Positions 32,998-41,430 of a stretch of 64,000 bases of DNA are shown here, one piece after another. How positions within the stretch are numbered: position 1 is the stretch's first letter; each line of letters starts with the position of its first letter. The notes below the pieces were generated by a model, which did no database searches, was not told the DNA's origin, and was given only the letters and a program-made list of their open reading frames with translations. This DNA comes from Micromonospora carbonacea (GTDB lineage Bacteria; Actinomycetota; Actinomycetes; Mycobacteriales; Micromonosporaceae), in contig NZ_JACHMZ010000001.1 of the NCBI RefSeq assembly GCF_014205165.1, forward strand, positions 6,492,501 to 6,556,500, in the 5' to 3' direction. The position numbers were made by a program, and so were the translations under genes.

Positions 32998-35319
32998 GTG
33001 ACACCGAAACACACCCTCACCCCGACGGCCGGCATCGTCGCCGCGGCGCTGGCCATCACGGGCACGCTGGCCGCCGCCGGCCCCGCCGACGCCGGCCGGC
33101 ACCACCCCGCCGGGGGCCGCATCTTCGACCGCGCCGCCACCTACCCCGTGTTCCAGAACCGGCCGGCCGGCGAGGACCCGGCGACGGAGACGGTCGCCGA
33201 GATCTCGGCGGTCAGCCCCGACGGCCGCACCCTGGTCTACACCGACGCGGCGGCACGCCGGATCGGGTTCCTCGACATCTCCCGCCCGGACCGGCCGCGC
33301 GGGCTCGGCACGCTCTCCCTCGCCCAGCTCGGCGACGCCGAAGACGAGCCCACCTCGGTGGCCGTCGTCGGCCGCTACGTCCTGGTCGTGGTCAACACCA
33401 GCGCCAGCTACACGGCCCCCTCCGGCCGCCTCGACGTCATCGAGCTGGCCACCCGCCAGCGGGTCCGCAGCATCGACCTCGGCGGCCAGCCGGACTCGAT
33501 CGCCATCAGCCACGACCAGCGGTACGCGGCGATCGCCATCGAGAACGAGCGCGACGAGGACGCCACCCCGCCCGGCCGCAAGAAGGGCGACCTGCCCCAG
33601 GCCCCTGCCGGCTTCGTGCAGATCGTCGACCTCGACGGCAGGTCGACGCCGCAGCGGTGGACGCTGCGGACCGTGCCGCTGACCGCCGCCGACGGGCAGG
33701 CCCTGCCGGCGCTGGCCGCCGCCGGGATCACCGAGCCCACCGACCCGGAACCCGAGTACGTCTCGATCAACGGACGCAACCAGCTCGCGGTCACCCTCCA
33801 GGAGAACAACGGCATCGTCCTGGTCGACCTGCCCACCGGCCGGATCACCCGGGCCTTCAGCGCCGGCACCGCCTCGGTCGGCGGCATCGACACCGGCAAG
33901 GACGGCCGGATCGAGCTGACCGGCTCGATCACCGACGTGCCCCGCGAGCCCGACGCCGTCGCCTGGGTGGACGACCGCTACCTGGCCACCGCCAACGAGG
34001 GCGACTGGCGGGGCGGGACCCGCGGCTGGTCCGTCTTCGACAGCCGGACCGGCCAGGTGGCCTGGGACGCCGGCAACACCTTCGAGCGCCTCGCCGTCCG
34101 CCACGGCCTGCACAACGAGGACCGGGCCGCGAAGAAGGGCACCGAGCCGGAGGGCGTGGCGATCGCCGAGTACGGCGGCGTGCGGTACGCGTTCGTCGGC
34201 TCGGAGCGGAGCAACTTCGTCGCCGTCTACGACCTCAGCCGGCCCACCGCCCCGGTCTTCCGGCAGGTCCTGCCCACCACCAACGGCCCGGAGGGGCTGC
34301 TGCCGATCCCGTCGCGGGGGCTCCTCGCCGTCTCCAGCGAGACCGACGACGCCGACGCGGGCGTCCGCGCCTCGGTGTCGCTCTACCGGCTCGGCGGGGG
34401 CAGCCCCGGCTTCCCGAGCCTCGTCTCGGCAGACGACGCGCAGGGAGCGCCGATCGGCTGGGGGGCGCTCGGTGCCCTCTCCGCCGCCCCGGGCCGACCG
34501 CAGCAGCTCTACAGCGTCACCGACGCGGCGTACACCCCGACCCGGATCTTCACGGTCGACGCCGGCCGGTCCCCGGCGGTGATCACCGACTCCCTGCCCG
34601 TGGCCGACGCCGACGGCAACCCGGCCGCCTACGACGCGGAGGGGATCTTCGCCCGCCCGCAGGGCGGCTTCTGGCTCGCGGTCGAGGGTGCCAAGGGCGC
34701 GGAGAACAAGCTGGTCCGGCTCGACGCCGCCGGGCGGACCCGGCAGACCGTGGCCCTGCCGGCGGAGGTCGCCGCCGGGCTCGGCAAGCAGGGCTTCGAG
34801 GGGGTCGCCGCCAGCACCGACCGGCACGGCCGGGAGATCGTCTGGGCGGTGCTCCAGCGCGAGGTGTCCACCGACCCGGCGGGCGTCGCCCGCATCGGCC
34901 GCTACGACGTGACCGCCGGGACGTGGAGCTGGTTCGGCTACCGGCTGGAGTCCACCGCCGTCGCGGGCGACTGGATCGGGCTGTCCGAGGTGACCGTCGT
35001 CGGCGACCGGCTCGCCATCATCGAACGGGACAAGCTGAACGGCCCCGCCGCCGCGCTCAAGCGCGTCTACACCGTGCCGATGCCCGCCGGCCCGGCCGCG
35101 CCGGGCCCGCTGGCGGTGCTGCCGAAGACGCTCGCCGTCGACGTGCTGCCGGCGCTGCGCGCCACCAACGGCTGGACCCAGGAGAAACTGGAGGGCCTGA
35201 CCGTGGCCGGCAACGGCCAGGTGTACGCGATCACCGACAACGACGGCGTCCAGGACGCCACGGGCGAGACGGTCCTGCTCCGGCTCGGCCCCGCCGCGAA
35301 GGTCTTCGGCCGGCGCTGA
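32998..35319 (+). CDS. Secreted esterase-like/phytase-like beta-propeller protein
   Basis: 773 residues with an N-terminal signal peptide (TAGIVAAALAITGTLAAAGPADA). The first half has repeated beta-propeller stretches (VAEISAVSPDGRTLVYTDAAARRIGFLDIS, DSIAISHDQRYAAIAIENERDE); the C-terminal third matches the esterase-like activity of phytase family (GKQGFEGVAASTDRHGREIVWAVLQRE, KLEGLTVAGNGQVYAITDNDGV). It is probably an exported phosphoesterase-like protein, substrate unknown. GGAGGACGAC precedes the GTG start. Confidence 0.88.
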   Translation: MTPKHTLTPTAGIVAAALAITGTLAAAGPADAGRHHPAGGRIFDRAATYPVFQNRPAGEDPATETVAEISAVSPDGRTLVYTDAAARRIGFLDISRPDRPRGLGTLSLAQLGDAEDEPTSVAVVGRYVLVVVNTSASYTAPSGRLDVIELATRQRVRSIDLGGQPDSIAISHDQRYAAIAIENERDEDATPPGRKKGDLPQAPAGFVQIVDLDGRSTPQRWTLRTVPLTAADGQALPALAAAGITEPTDPEPEYVSINGRNQLAVTLQENNGIVLVDLPTGRITRAFSAGTASVGGIDTGKDGRIELTGSITDVPREPDAVAWVDDRYLATANEGDWRGGTRGWSVFDSRTGQVAWDAGNTFERLAVRHGLHNEDRAAKKGTEPEGVAIAEYGGVRYAFVGSERSNFVAVYDLSRPTAPVFRQVLPTTNGPEGLLPIPSRGLLAVSSETDDADAGVRASVSLYRLGGGSPGFPSLVSADDAQGAPIGWGALGALSAAPGRPQQLYSVTDAAYTPTRIFTVDAGRSPAVITDSLPVADADGNPAAYDAEGIFARPQGGFWLAVEGAKGAENKLVRLDAAGRTRQTVALPAEVAAGLGKQGFEGVAASTDRHGREIVWAVLQREVSTDPAGVARIGRYDVTAGTWSWFGYRLESTAVAGDWIGLSEVTVVGDRLAIIERDKLNGPAAALKRVYTVPMPAGPAAPGPLAVLPKTLAVDVLPALRATNGWTQEKLEGLTVAGNGQVYAITDNDGVQDATGETVLLRLGPAAKVFGRR

Positions 35320-35339
35320 CGCCCCGCTCCTCTGCTCGA

Positions 35340-35393
35340 ATGTCGGGCAGGCGGCGGTATCCCGCCGCTCGGATACCCCCACCTGCCCGGCAT
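35340..35393. terminator. Nested hairpin between convergent genes
   Basis: ATGTCGGGCAGG (35,340-35,351) pairs with CCTGCCCGGCAT (35,382-35,393), one G-T pair, and inside it GGTATCC pairs with GGATACC. It lies between the ends of the secreted phytase-like gene (+) and the TIGR03089 gene (-), so it can serve both. Confidence 0.7.
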
Positions 35394-35404
35394 GGCGTCG
35401 CCGG

Positions 35405-36160
35405 TCAGAGCACCCGGGTGATCCCCTCGGCGGCGATCCGGGCGTCGAGGCGGGACCGGTCCAGGTTGGCGCAGACGACCACCGACGCGCCGACCGACAG
35501 CGGGGCCAGGAGCCACTTCAACGGCTGCTCGTGCTCGGCCGCGTCGACCAGCAGCCGGTCACCCGACCGCAGGCCGAACTGGTCGGCCATCTCCCTGGCG
35601 AGGCGACCCCACGCGCCGAAGCTCGTGCCGTCGGGGGTGGCCGCCTCCGCCGGGTGGACGCCGGCATAATCGGGCGGCGCGTCGGTGTGCCGGAGCACCT
35701 CGGCGTCCCAGTCGAGCCAGCCCACCGGCACGTCCGCCAGCGGGCCGCGCCCGGTGCCGACGAGGTAGCGGTGCACCCCGTCGGGCACGTCCTCCAGCCA
35801 GTCGTCCAGCCGCTCCGGGGTGACACACACCGCGTCGTACGGCCGGTCGCCGCCCGGCTCCAGGACCGGCAGCCCGGCGGTGGCCCGGGGCCGGAACGAC
35901 ACCGCCAGACCCACCGACCAGGCACCCAGCAACACGGCGGCGGTACGCCAGTGCGGCGGCAGCAGCACCGCGACCCGGCTGCCCGGGGCCAGCCCGCAGC
36001 CGTCGCGCAACAGCCCGGCGGTGCGCGCCGCCCAGCCGCCCAGGTCGCCGGCGCTCAGGGCGACCCGGTCGCCGGTCGCGTCGTCGCAGAAGGTGAACAG
36101 CGGCCGGTCGACCTCGTCGAGCCCGGCGACCGGCTGGGCCACCACGTCCGGCGCTCCCAT
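35405..36160 (-). CDS. TIGR03089 family protein
   Basis: 251 residues, matching the actinobacterial TIGR03089 family, related to the N-terminal part of AMP-forming acyl-CoA synthetases but lacking the catalytic C-terminal portion. Typical segments are PLFTFCDDATGDRVALSAGDLGGWAARTAGLLRDGCGLAPGSRVAVLLPPHWRTAAVLLGAW and the final LSVGASVVVCANLDRSRLDARIAAEGITRVL. GGGAGG lies before the ATG at 36,160. Function unknown. Confidence 0.92.
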   Translation of the reverse strand: MGAPDVVAQPVAGLDEVDRPLFTFCDDATGDRVALSAGDLGGWAARTAGLLRDGCGLAPGSRVAVLLPPHWRTAAVLLGAWSVGLAVSFRPRATAGLPVLEPGGDRPYDAVCVTPERLDDWLEDVPDGVHRYLVGTGRGPLADVPVGWLDWDAEVLRHTDAPPDYAGVHPAEAATPDGTSFGAWGRLAREMADQFGLRSGDRLLVDAAEHEQPLKWLLAPLSVGASVVVCANLDRSRLDARIAAEGITRVL

Positions 36161-36312
36161 CGCGCACCTCCCTGTCAGCGCGGCCCGCTCGGGCCACGGA
36201 AGGTCACCGTACCGCCACGAGTCGACGCTACGACGACGGCATGCGGCGACCACGCACCCGCCGCCGAGCGCGGAATGATCAGGCGGCCCTGAGCTTCCGA
36301 ATGACGTACTGG

Positions 36313-36766
36313 GGATCACCCCCGCGTACGGGGAGCAGTTCTAGGACGACCCGATGCTGAGCCCGGTCTACGGATCACCCCCGCGTGCACGGGGAGCAGC
36401 AGGTACGACTGGGTCGCCTCCCGCAGAACCTCGGGATCACCCCCGCGTGCGCGGGGAGCAGGCGCTGCTCATGCTGCCGTTCGGGTTCATGTTCGGATCA
36501 CCCCCGCGTGCGCGGGGAGCAGGTACTCACTGATCAACGGCAGGTCCGGCGCCGGGGATCACCCCCGCGTGCGCGGGGAGCAGGGGGTCGCCCTGATCGC
36601 CAAGGATCGCACCGTGGGATCACCCCCGCGTGCGCGGGGAGCAGTGCGTGGCCTCGGGGCCTGCGCTGGTGATGACGGGATCACCCCCGCGTGCGCGGGG
36701 AGCAGGCGCTGGTCAACCTGCGGCAGGCGTCCGGCCTGGGATCACCCCCGCGTGCGCGGGGAGCAG
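36313..36766 (-). CRISPR. Type I-E CRISPR array 1 (8 repeats, 7 spacers)
   Basis: Repeats begin at 36,313, 36,372, 36,434, 36,495, 36,556, 36,617, 36,678 and 36,739. They are 28 bases, starting GGATCACCCCCGCGTGCGCG on the plus strand and ending GGGGAGCAG; spacers are 33 bases (one is 34). In the transcript sense (minus strand) the repeat begins CTGCTCCCC. The repeat at 36,313 is degenerate (26 bases) and the next has an A in the loop, marking the leader-distal end; the leader is therefore on the cas2 side. No spacer is shared with array 2 by eye. Confidence 0.97.
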
Positions 36767-36822
36767 CCTTCCTGAGCTGGGGCGCTAAAGATCAACTACC
36801 ACCTTTTCCTTCACTTTGCCCG
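36767..36822 (-). promoter_or_regulatory. CRISPR array 1 leader
   Basis: Read on the minus strand it contains GGCAAAGTGAAGGAAAA, GTTGATCT and CTCAGGAAG directly before the first repeat. The same blocks in the same order and spacing precede array 2 (46,511-46,565), which identifies both as leaders needed for spacer integration and probably transcription. The last codons of cas2 overlap it. Confidence 0.8.
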
Positions 36823-37202
36823 GAGGGTGTCGACAATCCACTGGCCCCGTCCGGGGCCCTCCGCCCGAACTTCCGACGCTTGGACGCCTTGCTCCATCCC
36901 CGCCCCACTGCTGGGTTGTACGAACTCCGATCCGTAGGCCGACGCATGAGCGAGATCCCGTCGAAGTCCACCGGCTCCCAGTGATGGTCGTGTACCTCGA
37001 AGGTCAGTCGTTGCTCGCCTGGCCGCTGGTAGACGAGCAGTGCCCGGCCTGGCCCGGCCATCTCGACGACCTTCGCCCAGAGCCGCTGTCGGATCCGGCT
37101 GTTCACGTGTCCCACGTACACCCCGGCGGAGATCTCCAGCAGCCACTGCGTCAGGTGCCCACGCAGCCCTTCGGGGCAGGCGGTGAGGATGATGACCGTC
37201 AT
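36792..37202 (-). CDS. cas2e: CRISPR integrase subunit Cas2e
   Basis: 136 residues. The Cas2e core is residues 1-90 (MTVIILTACPEGLRGHLTQWLLEISAGVYVGHVNSRIRQRLWAKV, QRLTFEVHDHHWEPVDFDGISLMRRP). Cas2 forms a scaffold with Cas1 for integrating spacers. The basic C-terminal tail of about 40 residues (RGWSKASKRRKFGRRAPDG) is longer than usual and its last ~10 codons lie within the leader of array 1. The ATG overlaps the cas1 stop (ATGA). Confidence 0.95.
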   Translation of the reverse strand: MTVIILTACPEGLRGHLTQWLLEISAGVYVGHVNSRIRQRLWAKVVEMAGPGRALLVYQRPGEQRLTFEVHDHHWEPVDFDGISLMRRPTDRSSYNPAVGRGWSKASKRRKFGRRAPDGASGLSTPSGQSEGKGGS

Positions 37203-38173
37203 CAGAAGTCCACGTCCCCGGAGTAGTTCCGGCCGCCGGCGAGTTCGTAGCCTCCCTCATCCCACAGGCGTACGGCATCGCTGCCGGCTTCCTCGTCGAG
37301 CTGTTCCTCGTCGATCGGTCCGGCCGAGCCATCGGTGAACAGCAGGCTTCGGATGTCGCGGACGCACCGGTCGAGGAGCGCGCCGTCGTGGACTCGGTCA
37401 CGGACCGCTCGACGGGTGTCCGAGCCGATGTCGGTCGACTCGCCGGCCGCGATGTCGAAGGCGACGGGAATGCTGATTTCGGCCTTGTACAGGTCAGCGA
37501 TGTCGTAGACGAACGACCGCTCGTGGCCGGTGTGGACGAATCCGAGCCCCGGCGATGCGCCGATGGCGACGATGACCGCGTGCACGATGCCGTACAGGCA
37601 GGCGTGTGCCGCCGACAACGCCTGGTTGACGGGATCACTGCCGTCGAAGTTGTCCGGGTCGTACTCCCGGTTGTTCCACGACACACCGGTGCGCAGCGAG
37701 TGTTCCCGGTAGCAGCGGCGGACCCTCGCCCCTTCCTTGCCGCGCAACTGTTGCATCGTGAGCCCGCTGGTGTCTTCTCCGGGAAAGCGCATCCGATACA
37801 TCGCGCGCGCCACCTGGAGTCGCCGGTCCCGGTGCGAGACGGCGGCGGCCTGGGCGACGAGAAGGCGGCTTGACCGGGCGAGCGAGCGCCCGTGTGCGTA
37901 GTACCGGATGCCGTGCTCACCAACCCAGACGACCGTGGCTCCGTTGTCGGCGATCAGCATCATCGCCTGTTGGGTGATGCTGGTGCCGGGACCCAGCATG
38001 AGGACCCCGAGCGTGGCGGCCGGCAGATGCACGACGCCCTTCTCGTCAGTGGCCGTGATCGCGTTGCTGTCCCGGTGGATGACGCATCGTTCGAGGTAGA
38101 CGAAACTGATCCGGTCCTGCGCACGGTTGAGTTCCGCCAGTTCAGCCGGCGGCACACCCGGGATCTTCTTCAC
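37202..38173 (-). CDS. cas1e: CRISPR integrase Cas1e
   Basis: 323 residues. Type I-E Cas1 features: RCVIHRDSNAITATDEKGVVHLPAATLGVLMLGPGTSITQQAMMLIADNGATVVWVGEHGIRYYA at the N-terminus, ARSSRLLVAQAAAVSHRDRRLQVARAMYRMRFPGED, and the metal-binding C-terminal core ACLYGIVHAVIVAIGASPGLGFVHTGHERSFVYDIADLYKAEI with the conserved Glu, His and Asp residues. Cas1-Cas2 captures and integrates new spacers. The start (ATG at 38,173) overlaps the cas6 stop. Confidence 0.97.
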   Translation of the reverse strand: MKKIPGVPPAELAELNRAQDRISFVYLERCVIHRDSNAITATDEKGVVHLPAATLGVLMLGPGTSITQQAMMLIADNGATVVWVGEHGIRYYAHGRSLARSSRLLVAQAAAVSHRDRRLQVARAMYRMRFPGEDTSGLTMQQLRGKEGARVRRCYREHSLRTGVSWNNREYDPDNFDGSDPVNQALSAAHACLYGIVHAVIVAIGASPGLGFVHTGHERSFVYDIADLYKAEISIPVAFDIAAGESTDIGSDTRRAVRDRVHDGALLDRCVRDIRSLLFTDGSAGPIDEEQLDEEAGSDAVRLWDEGGYELAGGRNYSGDVDF

Positions 38174-38853
38174 GAGGTCGGCTGCGCGGGCGCGAGGGTC
38201 AGCAGCCCGCAGCCGTACGCCCGCGCGTGGCCGATGCCCCGGGTGAGGACGTTACGGAACAGGGCCGGGTCCTCGATGTCGAGGACGCCGTCATAGGTGG
38301 CCGTGACGAGGGTGACCGGCCGTTGTCCGTGGTTGCGGGTGAACCGGCGAACCTGACGGTCGTAGGTGACAAGGTTCAGCTCCCCGTCAGCCTGGCGGGC
38401 AATGGTGAACCCGTGCCGCTCGGCCCGGCTGGTCAGCCACTCGAGCTGCTGCGTGGCGGTGACCTGACCGAATCTCTGCGTCGTCGGCGAGTTCTCCGTC
38501 TTACGGCCGGTGCGGCTGGGGTTGGCCGTCAACCGGAACGCCCACCGCTGCCCCTTCTCCAGGGAGTCGAGCAGGCGGTCGTACGGGCGGGTCTCCCAGG
38601 ACTCGCTGCTCCTCGGCCAGCCGGCCTGCTCGACGAGGTGGGTCAGCTCGGGCTCGGTCGGGCTCACGACGTAGAGCACGACCTGCCGGTCTCGCCCTTG
38701 GTCGACGCGCCACAGGGTGCGGGCGTCGTCGCGGGTGTGGTCCTCGGGACGGGGGAAGCCGGACAGTACGGCGGCGTGCATCGCCTGCGGCGAGGCGAGC
38801 AACTTGCGCGCGCCCTGCCGGGCGGTGTTCATGAGGAACCGGGTCAGGTACAT
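38170..38853 (-). CDS. cas6e: crRNA endoribonuclease Cas6e (CasE)
   Basis: 227 residues. CasE opens with MYLTRFLMNTARQGARKLLASPQAMHAAVLSGFP; the His in the QAMHAAVL helix is the usual catalytic histidine. Later blocks are VLYVVSPTEPELTHLVEQAGWP, AFRLTANPSRTGRK and the C-terminal ATYDGVLDIEDPALFRNVLTRGIGHARAYGCGLLTLAP with its glycine-rich loop. It cuts the repeat hairpin, leaving an 8-base 5' handle (GTGATCC plus one base), and stays in Cascade. GAGGACGACG precedes the ATG. Confidence 0.96.
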   Translation of the reverse strand: MYLTRFLMNTARQGARKLLASPQAMHAAVLSGFPRPEDHTRDDARTLWRVDQGRDRQVVLYVVSPTEPELTHLVEQAGWPRSSESWETRPYDRLLDSLEKGQRWAFRLTANPSRTGRKTENSPTTQRFGQVTATQQLEWLTSRAERHGFTIARQADGELNLVTYDRQVRRFTRNHGQRPVTLVTATYDGVLDIEDPALFRNVLTRGIGHARAYGCGLLTLAPAQPTS

Positions 38854-38861
38854 CGTCGTCC

Positions 38862-39584
38862 TCACAGCCACGTGAGCGGGTCGTGGTCGGCCAGGGCAAT
38901 GCCTCCGGGGACACCGGCGGCGACGGGAGGACGGCCGTCGGGGTTGGGCGCGAGGACCCGGGTACGGACGACAGCCCGCCACCCGTACTGCCGGTGGGCC
39001 GGGTCGAAGCTGACCGGCTCGTCCTGGAGAGTCTCGGTGACCTCGGCCCCCGGCGGAGCGTCGAGGAGCACCTCCAGCCGAACGGTCGACGGTCCGCGCT
39101 CGCGCAGGCGCTTCGCAGCCTGCCACGGCACGTCGCTGAGCACCTCGGCGACCGTGCCGGGGCGGACGCCGAGGGTGACCGGCACCACCGGCGGGCAGGA
39201 CCGGCGGCCCAGGTAGAGCGGGAACTGCGGCCGGCGTACCGCCTCGTGCAGACCGTCGAGAAGCTCGCTGTCGCCACCGATCGCGGCGAGGAACACCGCG
39301 TCGGAGAGGTAGTAGCGGTTGGTCAGCGGCATGCTGTCCCGGCCGTCGAGGGAGCGGGCAACCTGAAAGTCGCGGAGGATCTGGCCGGGCTGGTCGATCC
39401 GCACCCCGAAGCCGAGGCCGAGCAGCTCGGTCAGCGGGTCGGTGCGCCGCTGCCCCCGGGCAGCGGCGAGCAGCCCGATCACTCCACTCTTGGTGGGCGC
39501 GATCTCGGTGTGCCGCTGGGTGAAGCGGCTGGTCGACCCCCATGCCTGGAGCGGGCCGGCCAGCCGCAGCAGCAGGACGCTCAT
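38862..39584 (-). CDS. cas5e: Cascade subunit Cas5e (CasD)
   Basis: 240 residues. The Cas5e RAMP start is clear: MSVLLLRLAGPLQAWGSTSRFTQRHTEIAPTKSGVIGLLAAARGQ, followed by ELLGLGFGVRIDQPGQILRDFQVAR and a thumb region LTNRYYLSDAVFLAAIGGDSELLDGLHEAVRRPQFPLYLGRRSCPP. Cas5 caps the 5' handle of the crRNA. The ATG overlaps the cas7 stop (ATGA), and cas6 follows after 8 bp. Confidence 0.96.
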   Translation of the reverse strand: MSVLLLRLAGPLQAWGSTSRFTQRHTEIAPTKSGVIGLLAAARGQRRTDPLTELLGLGFGVRIDQPGQILRDFQVARSLDGRDSMPLTNRYYLSDAVFLAAIGGDSELLDGLHEAVRRPQFPLYLGRRSCPPVVPVTLGVRPGTVAEVLSDVPWQAAKRLRERGPSTVRLEVLLDAPPGAEVTETLQDEPVSFDPAHRQYGWRAVVRTRVLAPNPDGRPPVAAGVPGGIALADHDPLTWL

Positions 39585-40732
39585 GCCGGCGTGCCGAGGC
39601 GGCCCGCGACCGTCGTCCCGACGGCGCTGACCAGGTCCGGCAGGGGCAGCACCTCGCCGAGAGGCGCCAGGGCGGCGGTTCGGCTCCCGACATGGGTGAT
39701 CCAGGCGGCGACGGCGGGATCTCCGTACGTCTTCTCGATCTCGGTGGTGTAGTCGGCGAGCTTCCGGGCGGCCTCGGCGACCATGCCGGAGCGCTCCCCC
39801 AGCTGCCGCTCCCGGACGGGTTCCTCGAAGGCCCCCACCAGGTTGACCGACTGGGTGTCGCGCAGCCGCACCATGACCGCGTCGGGGCGGGTGCCGTTGG
39901 CGAACGTGTTCTGCTTGCCGGACGGCATGCTGGTGGCGAAGGCCTTCAGGAATGCCGTCACGGCCTCACGCGTGGCGTCGGCGTCGCCGAGGGTTTCGTG
40001 CAGCCGGTCGACGTCGATCGTCGCGTACCGGTAGAGGGTGGCGGAGTTGAACTCGATCGTGCCGATCATGCCGGCACCGGTCTCCTGGTTGTCGAGCTTA
40101 CGGTCGTCTACGGCGGTGTAGTAGTCGAACTCGTTGTCGACGGCGTGAACGCTGAGGGCGTGGGCGACCTGGACGGCCGCGTCGACGTTCAGGTCCGGCA
40201 CGTCGGCGAGCATCCGGCCGAACATGGCGATGTCGATGGAGTGGTCGGTGTCGGCCAGCTTCTGGAGCTGCTTGGTGTCGAGCTTCTCCCCCGTCCGCTC
40301 GGCGTCGATCGCGGCCCGCGCCAGGTTCTCCTGCTGGCGGTGGCTGAGGAACATCAGGTAGCCGGACTCGACGTCGGAGTTCGCCGCCGCCTCGCCCTTG
40401 CTCTTCTTCGCCGCGGCCTCCTTCTTCACCAGGCCGGAGGCCTTCAGCACGTCGGCTGCCAGGGCGGACGCCCGATCCTTCAGCTCAGGGTCGAGGTCGG
40501 CGATCCGGGCGGCGATCGCCTCTCCGATGCGCTTGGTCCGCTCGCCCAGTTGGGAGTCGTCGAGGGTACGGCGGAACGCCAGCCGGACCGCCCGCTTCCA
40601 GGACTGGGAGGAGACCCGGGCCCGGCGGACGCCGCCATAGGTGGCGGTCTTCGGGGAGCCAGAGTCGTCCCGGTTGATGTTGCTCGGCGGCACGGTGTGC
40701 AGGATGTGGACGTCCAGGATCGTGCGGCTCAT
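39581..40732 (-). CDS. cas7e: Cascade backbone subunit Cas7e (CasC)
   Basis: 383 residues. The Cas7e opening ILDVHILHTVPPSNINRDDSGSPKTATYGGVRRARVSSQSWKRAVRLAFR is diagnostic. Other conserved parts are DHSIDIAMFGRMLADVPDLNVDAAVQVAHALSVHAVDNEFDYYTAVDD and FNSATLYRYATIDVDRLHETLG. Six copies form the backbone that binds the crRNA spacer. ATG at 40,732 lies 2 bases from the casB stop. Confidence 0.97.
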   Translation of the reverse strand: MSRTILDVHILHTVPPSNINRDDSGSPKTATYGGVRRARVSSQSWKRAVRLAFRRTLDDSQLGERTKRIGEAIAARIADLDPELKDRASALAADVLKASGLVKKEAAAKKSKGEAAANSDVESGYLMFLSHRQQENLARAAIDAERTGEKLDTKQLQKLADTDHSIDIAMFGRMLADVPDLNVDAAVQVAHALSVHAVDNEFDYYTAVDDRKLDNQETGAGMIGTIEFNSATLYRYATIDVDRLHETLGDADATREAVTAFLKAFATSMPSGKQNTFANGTRPDAVMVRLRDTQSVNLVGAFEEPVRERQLGERSGMVAEAARKLADYTTEIEKTYGDPAVAAWITHVGSRTAALAPLGEVLPLPDLVSAVGTTVAGRLGTPA

Positions 40733-40734
40733 GG

Positions 40735-41430
40735 TCACTCCTCGGAGGTGGCGCCTGCGGGCGCGGAGTCGGCTTTCGGGTCGGTGCTGTCGTCGCCCCG
40801 GCGGTCCCCGGGCTCGGGCTGGCGGTAGAAGTCGCGGCCCCACAGGCCGCGGACCTGGGCAGGCCCCCACGGCTTCTGCAACGTGGCCAGGTCCTCGGCG
40901 AGCACCCCGTAGTCGAGGGCGATCCGGTGGTCCCGCAGGAGCCGGATCAGGCTGCGCAGATGGGTGGTGACGGCGGCGTAGCTGGTCGCGGTGCCGAGGG
41001 CGGCGAACCGCCGTCGCACGGCGACCGCGCTGTCCGGGTCGCTGCACAGCAGGCTGACCGCCCTGCCGAGACCGATGCCGTCCTGGTGCATGGGCATGTC
41101 GCGGATCGACTGCTGGTGCACCGCGTACAGGGTCAGCGCGGTGTGCATGGCCCGCTCGGTGTGGGTCGGGTCGTCACCGAGGCGATCCCCGAGGTACTTC
41201 TCTGCGACGCGGGTCTGCTCCAGGATCGTGAAGTCCTCGCCGGGCTCCCGGCCGACCACAGCCCGCAGCCTGGCCAGGGCGGCGATGGCGAAGCTCTCCT
41301 CGCGGAGGTAGCCGTCCTGCAACACCACGATCCGGGTGGCGACGTATCCCCCGAAGGGCCCGCGCGGGCGGGCGTACCGCTTGGGCTCCGGGCTCTTGGC
41401 TACGTTGTCGGCTGGGGCTGCGACGGTCAC
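40735..41430 (-). CDS. casB: Cascade small subunit Cse2 (CasB)
   Basis: 231 residues. The helical Cse2 pattern is seen in LARLRAVVGREPGEDFTILEQT, MHTALTLYAVHQQS, the short IGLGRAVSLL block, AVRRRFAALGTATSYAAVTTHLRSLIRLLRDHRIALDYGVLAEDLATLQ and the late GLWGRDFYR. Two Cse2 subunits line the Cascade belly and hold the non-target strand. The GTG at 41,430 overlaps the casA stop (GTGA). Confidence 0.95.
   Translation of the reverse strand: MTVAAPADNVAKSPEPKRYARPRGPFGGYVATRIVVLQDGYLREESFAIAALARLRAVVGREPGEDFTILEQTRVAEKYLGDRLGDDPTHTERAMHTALTLYAVHQQSIRDMPMHQDGIGLGRAVSLLCSDPDSAVAVRRRFAALGTATSYAAVTTHLRSLIRLLRDHRIALDYGVLAEDLATLQKPWGPAQVRGLWGRDFYRQPEPGDRRGDDSTDPKADSAPAGATSEE

Noticed and set aside
32944..35382. 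812-residue minus-strand ORF opposite the phytase-like gene
   Set aside because: Antisense shadow; the plus frame has a signal peptide and family motifs.
36385..36775. ORFs with MRGEQ/ITPACAGS/SPPRARGA repeats
   Set aside because: They are translations of CRISPR repeats and spacers; the 61-base period gives repeated peptides in several frames in both arrays.
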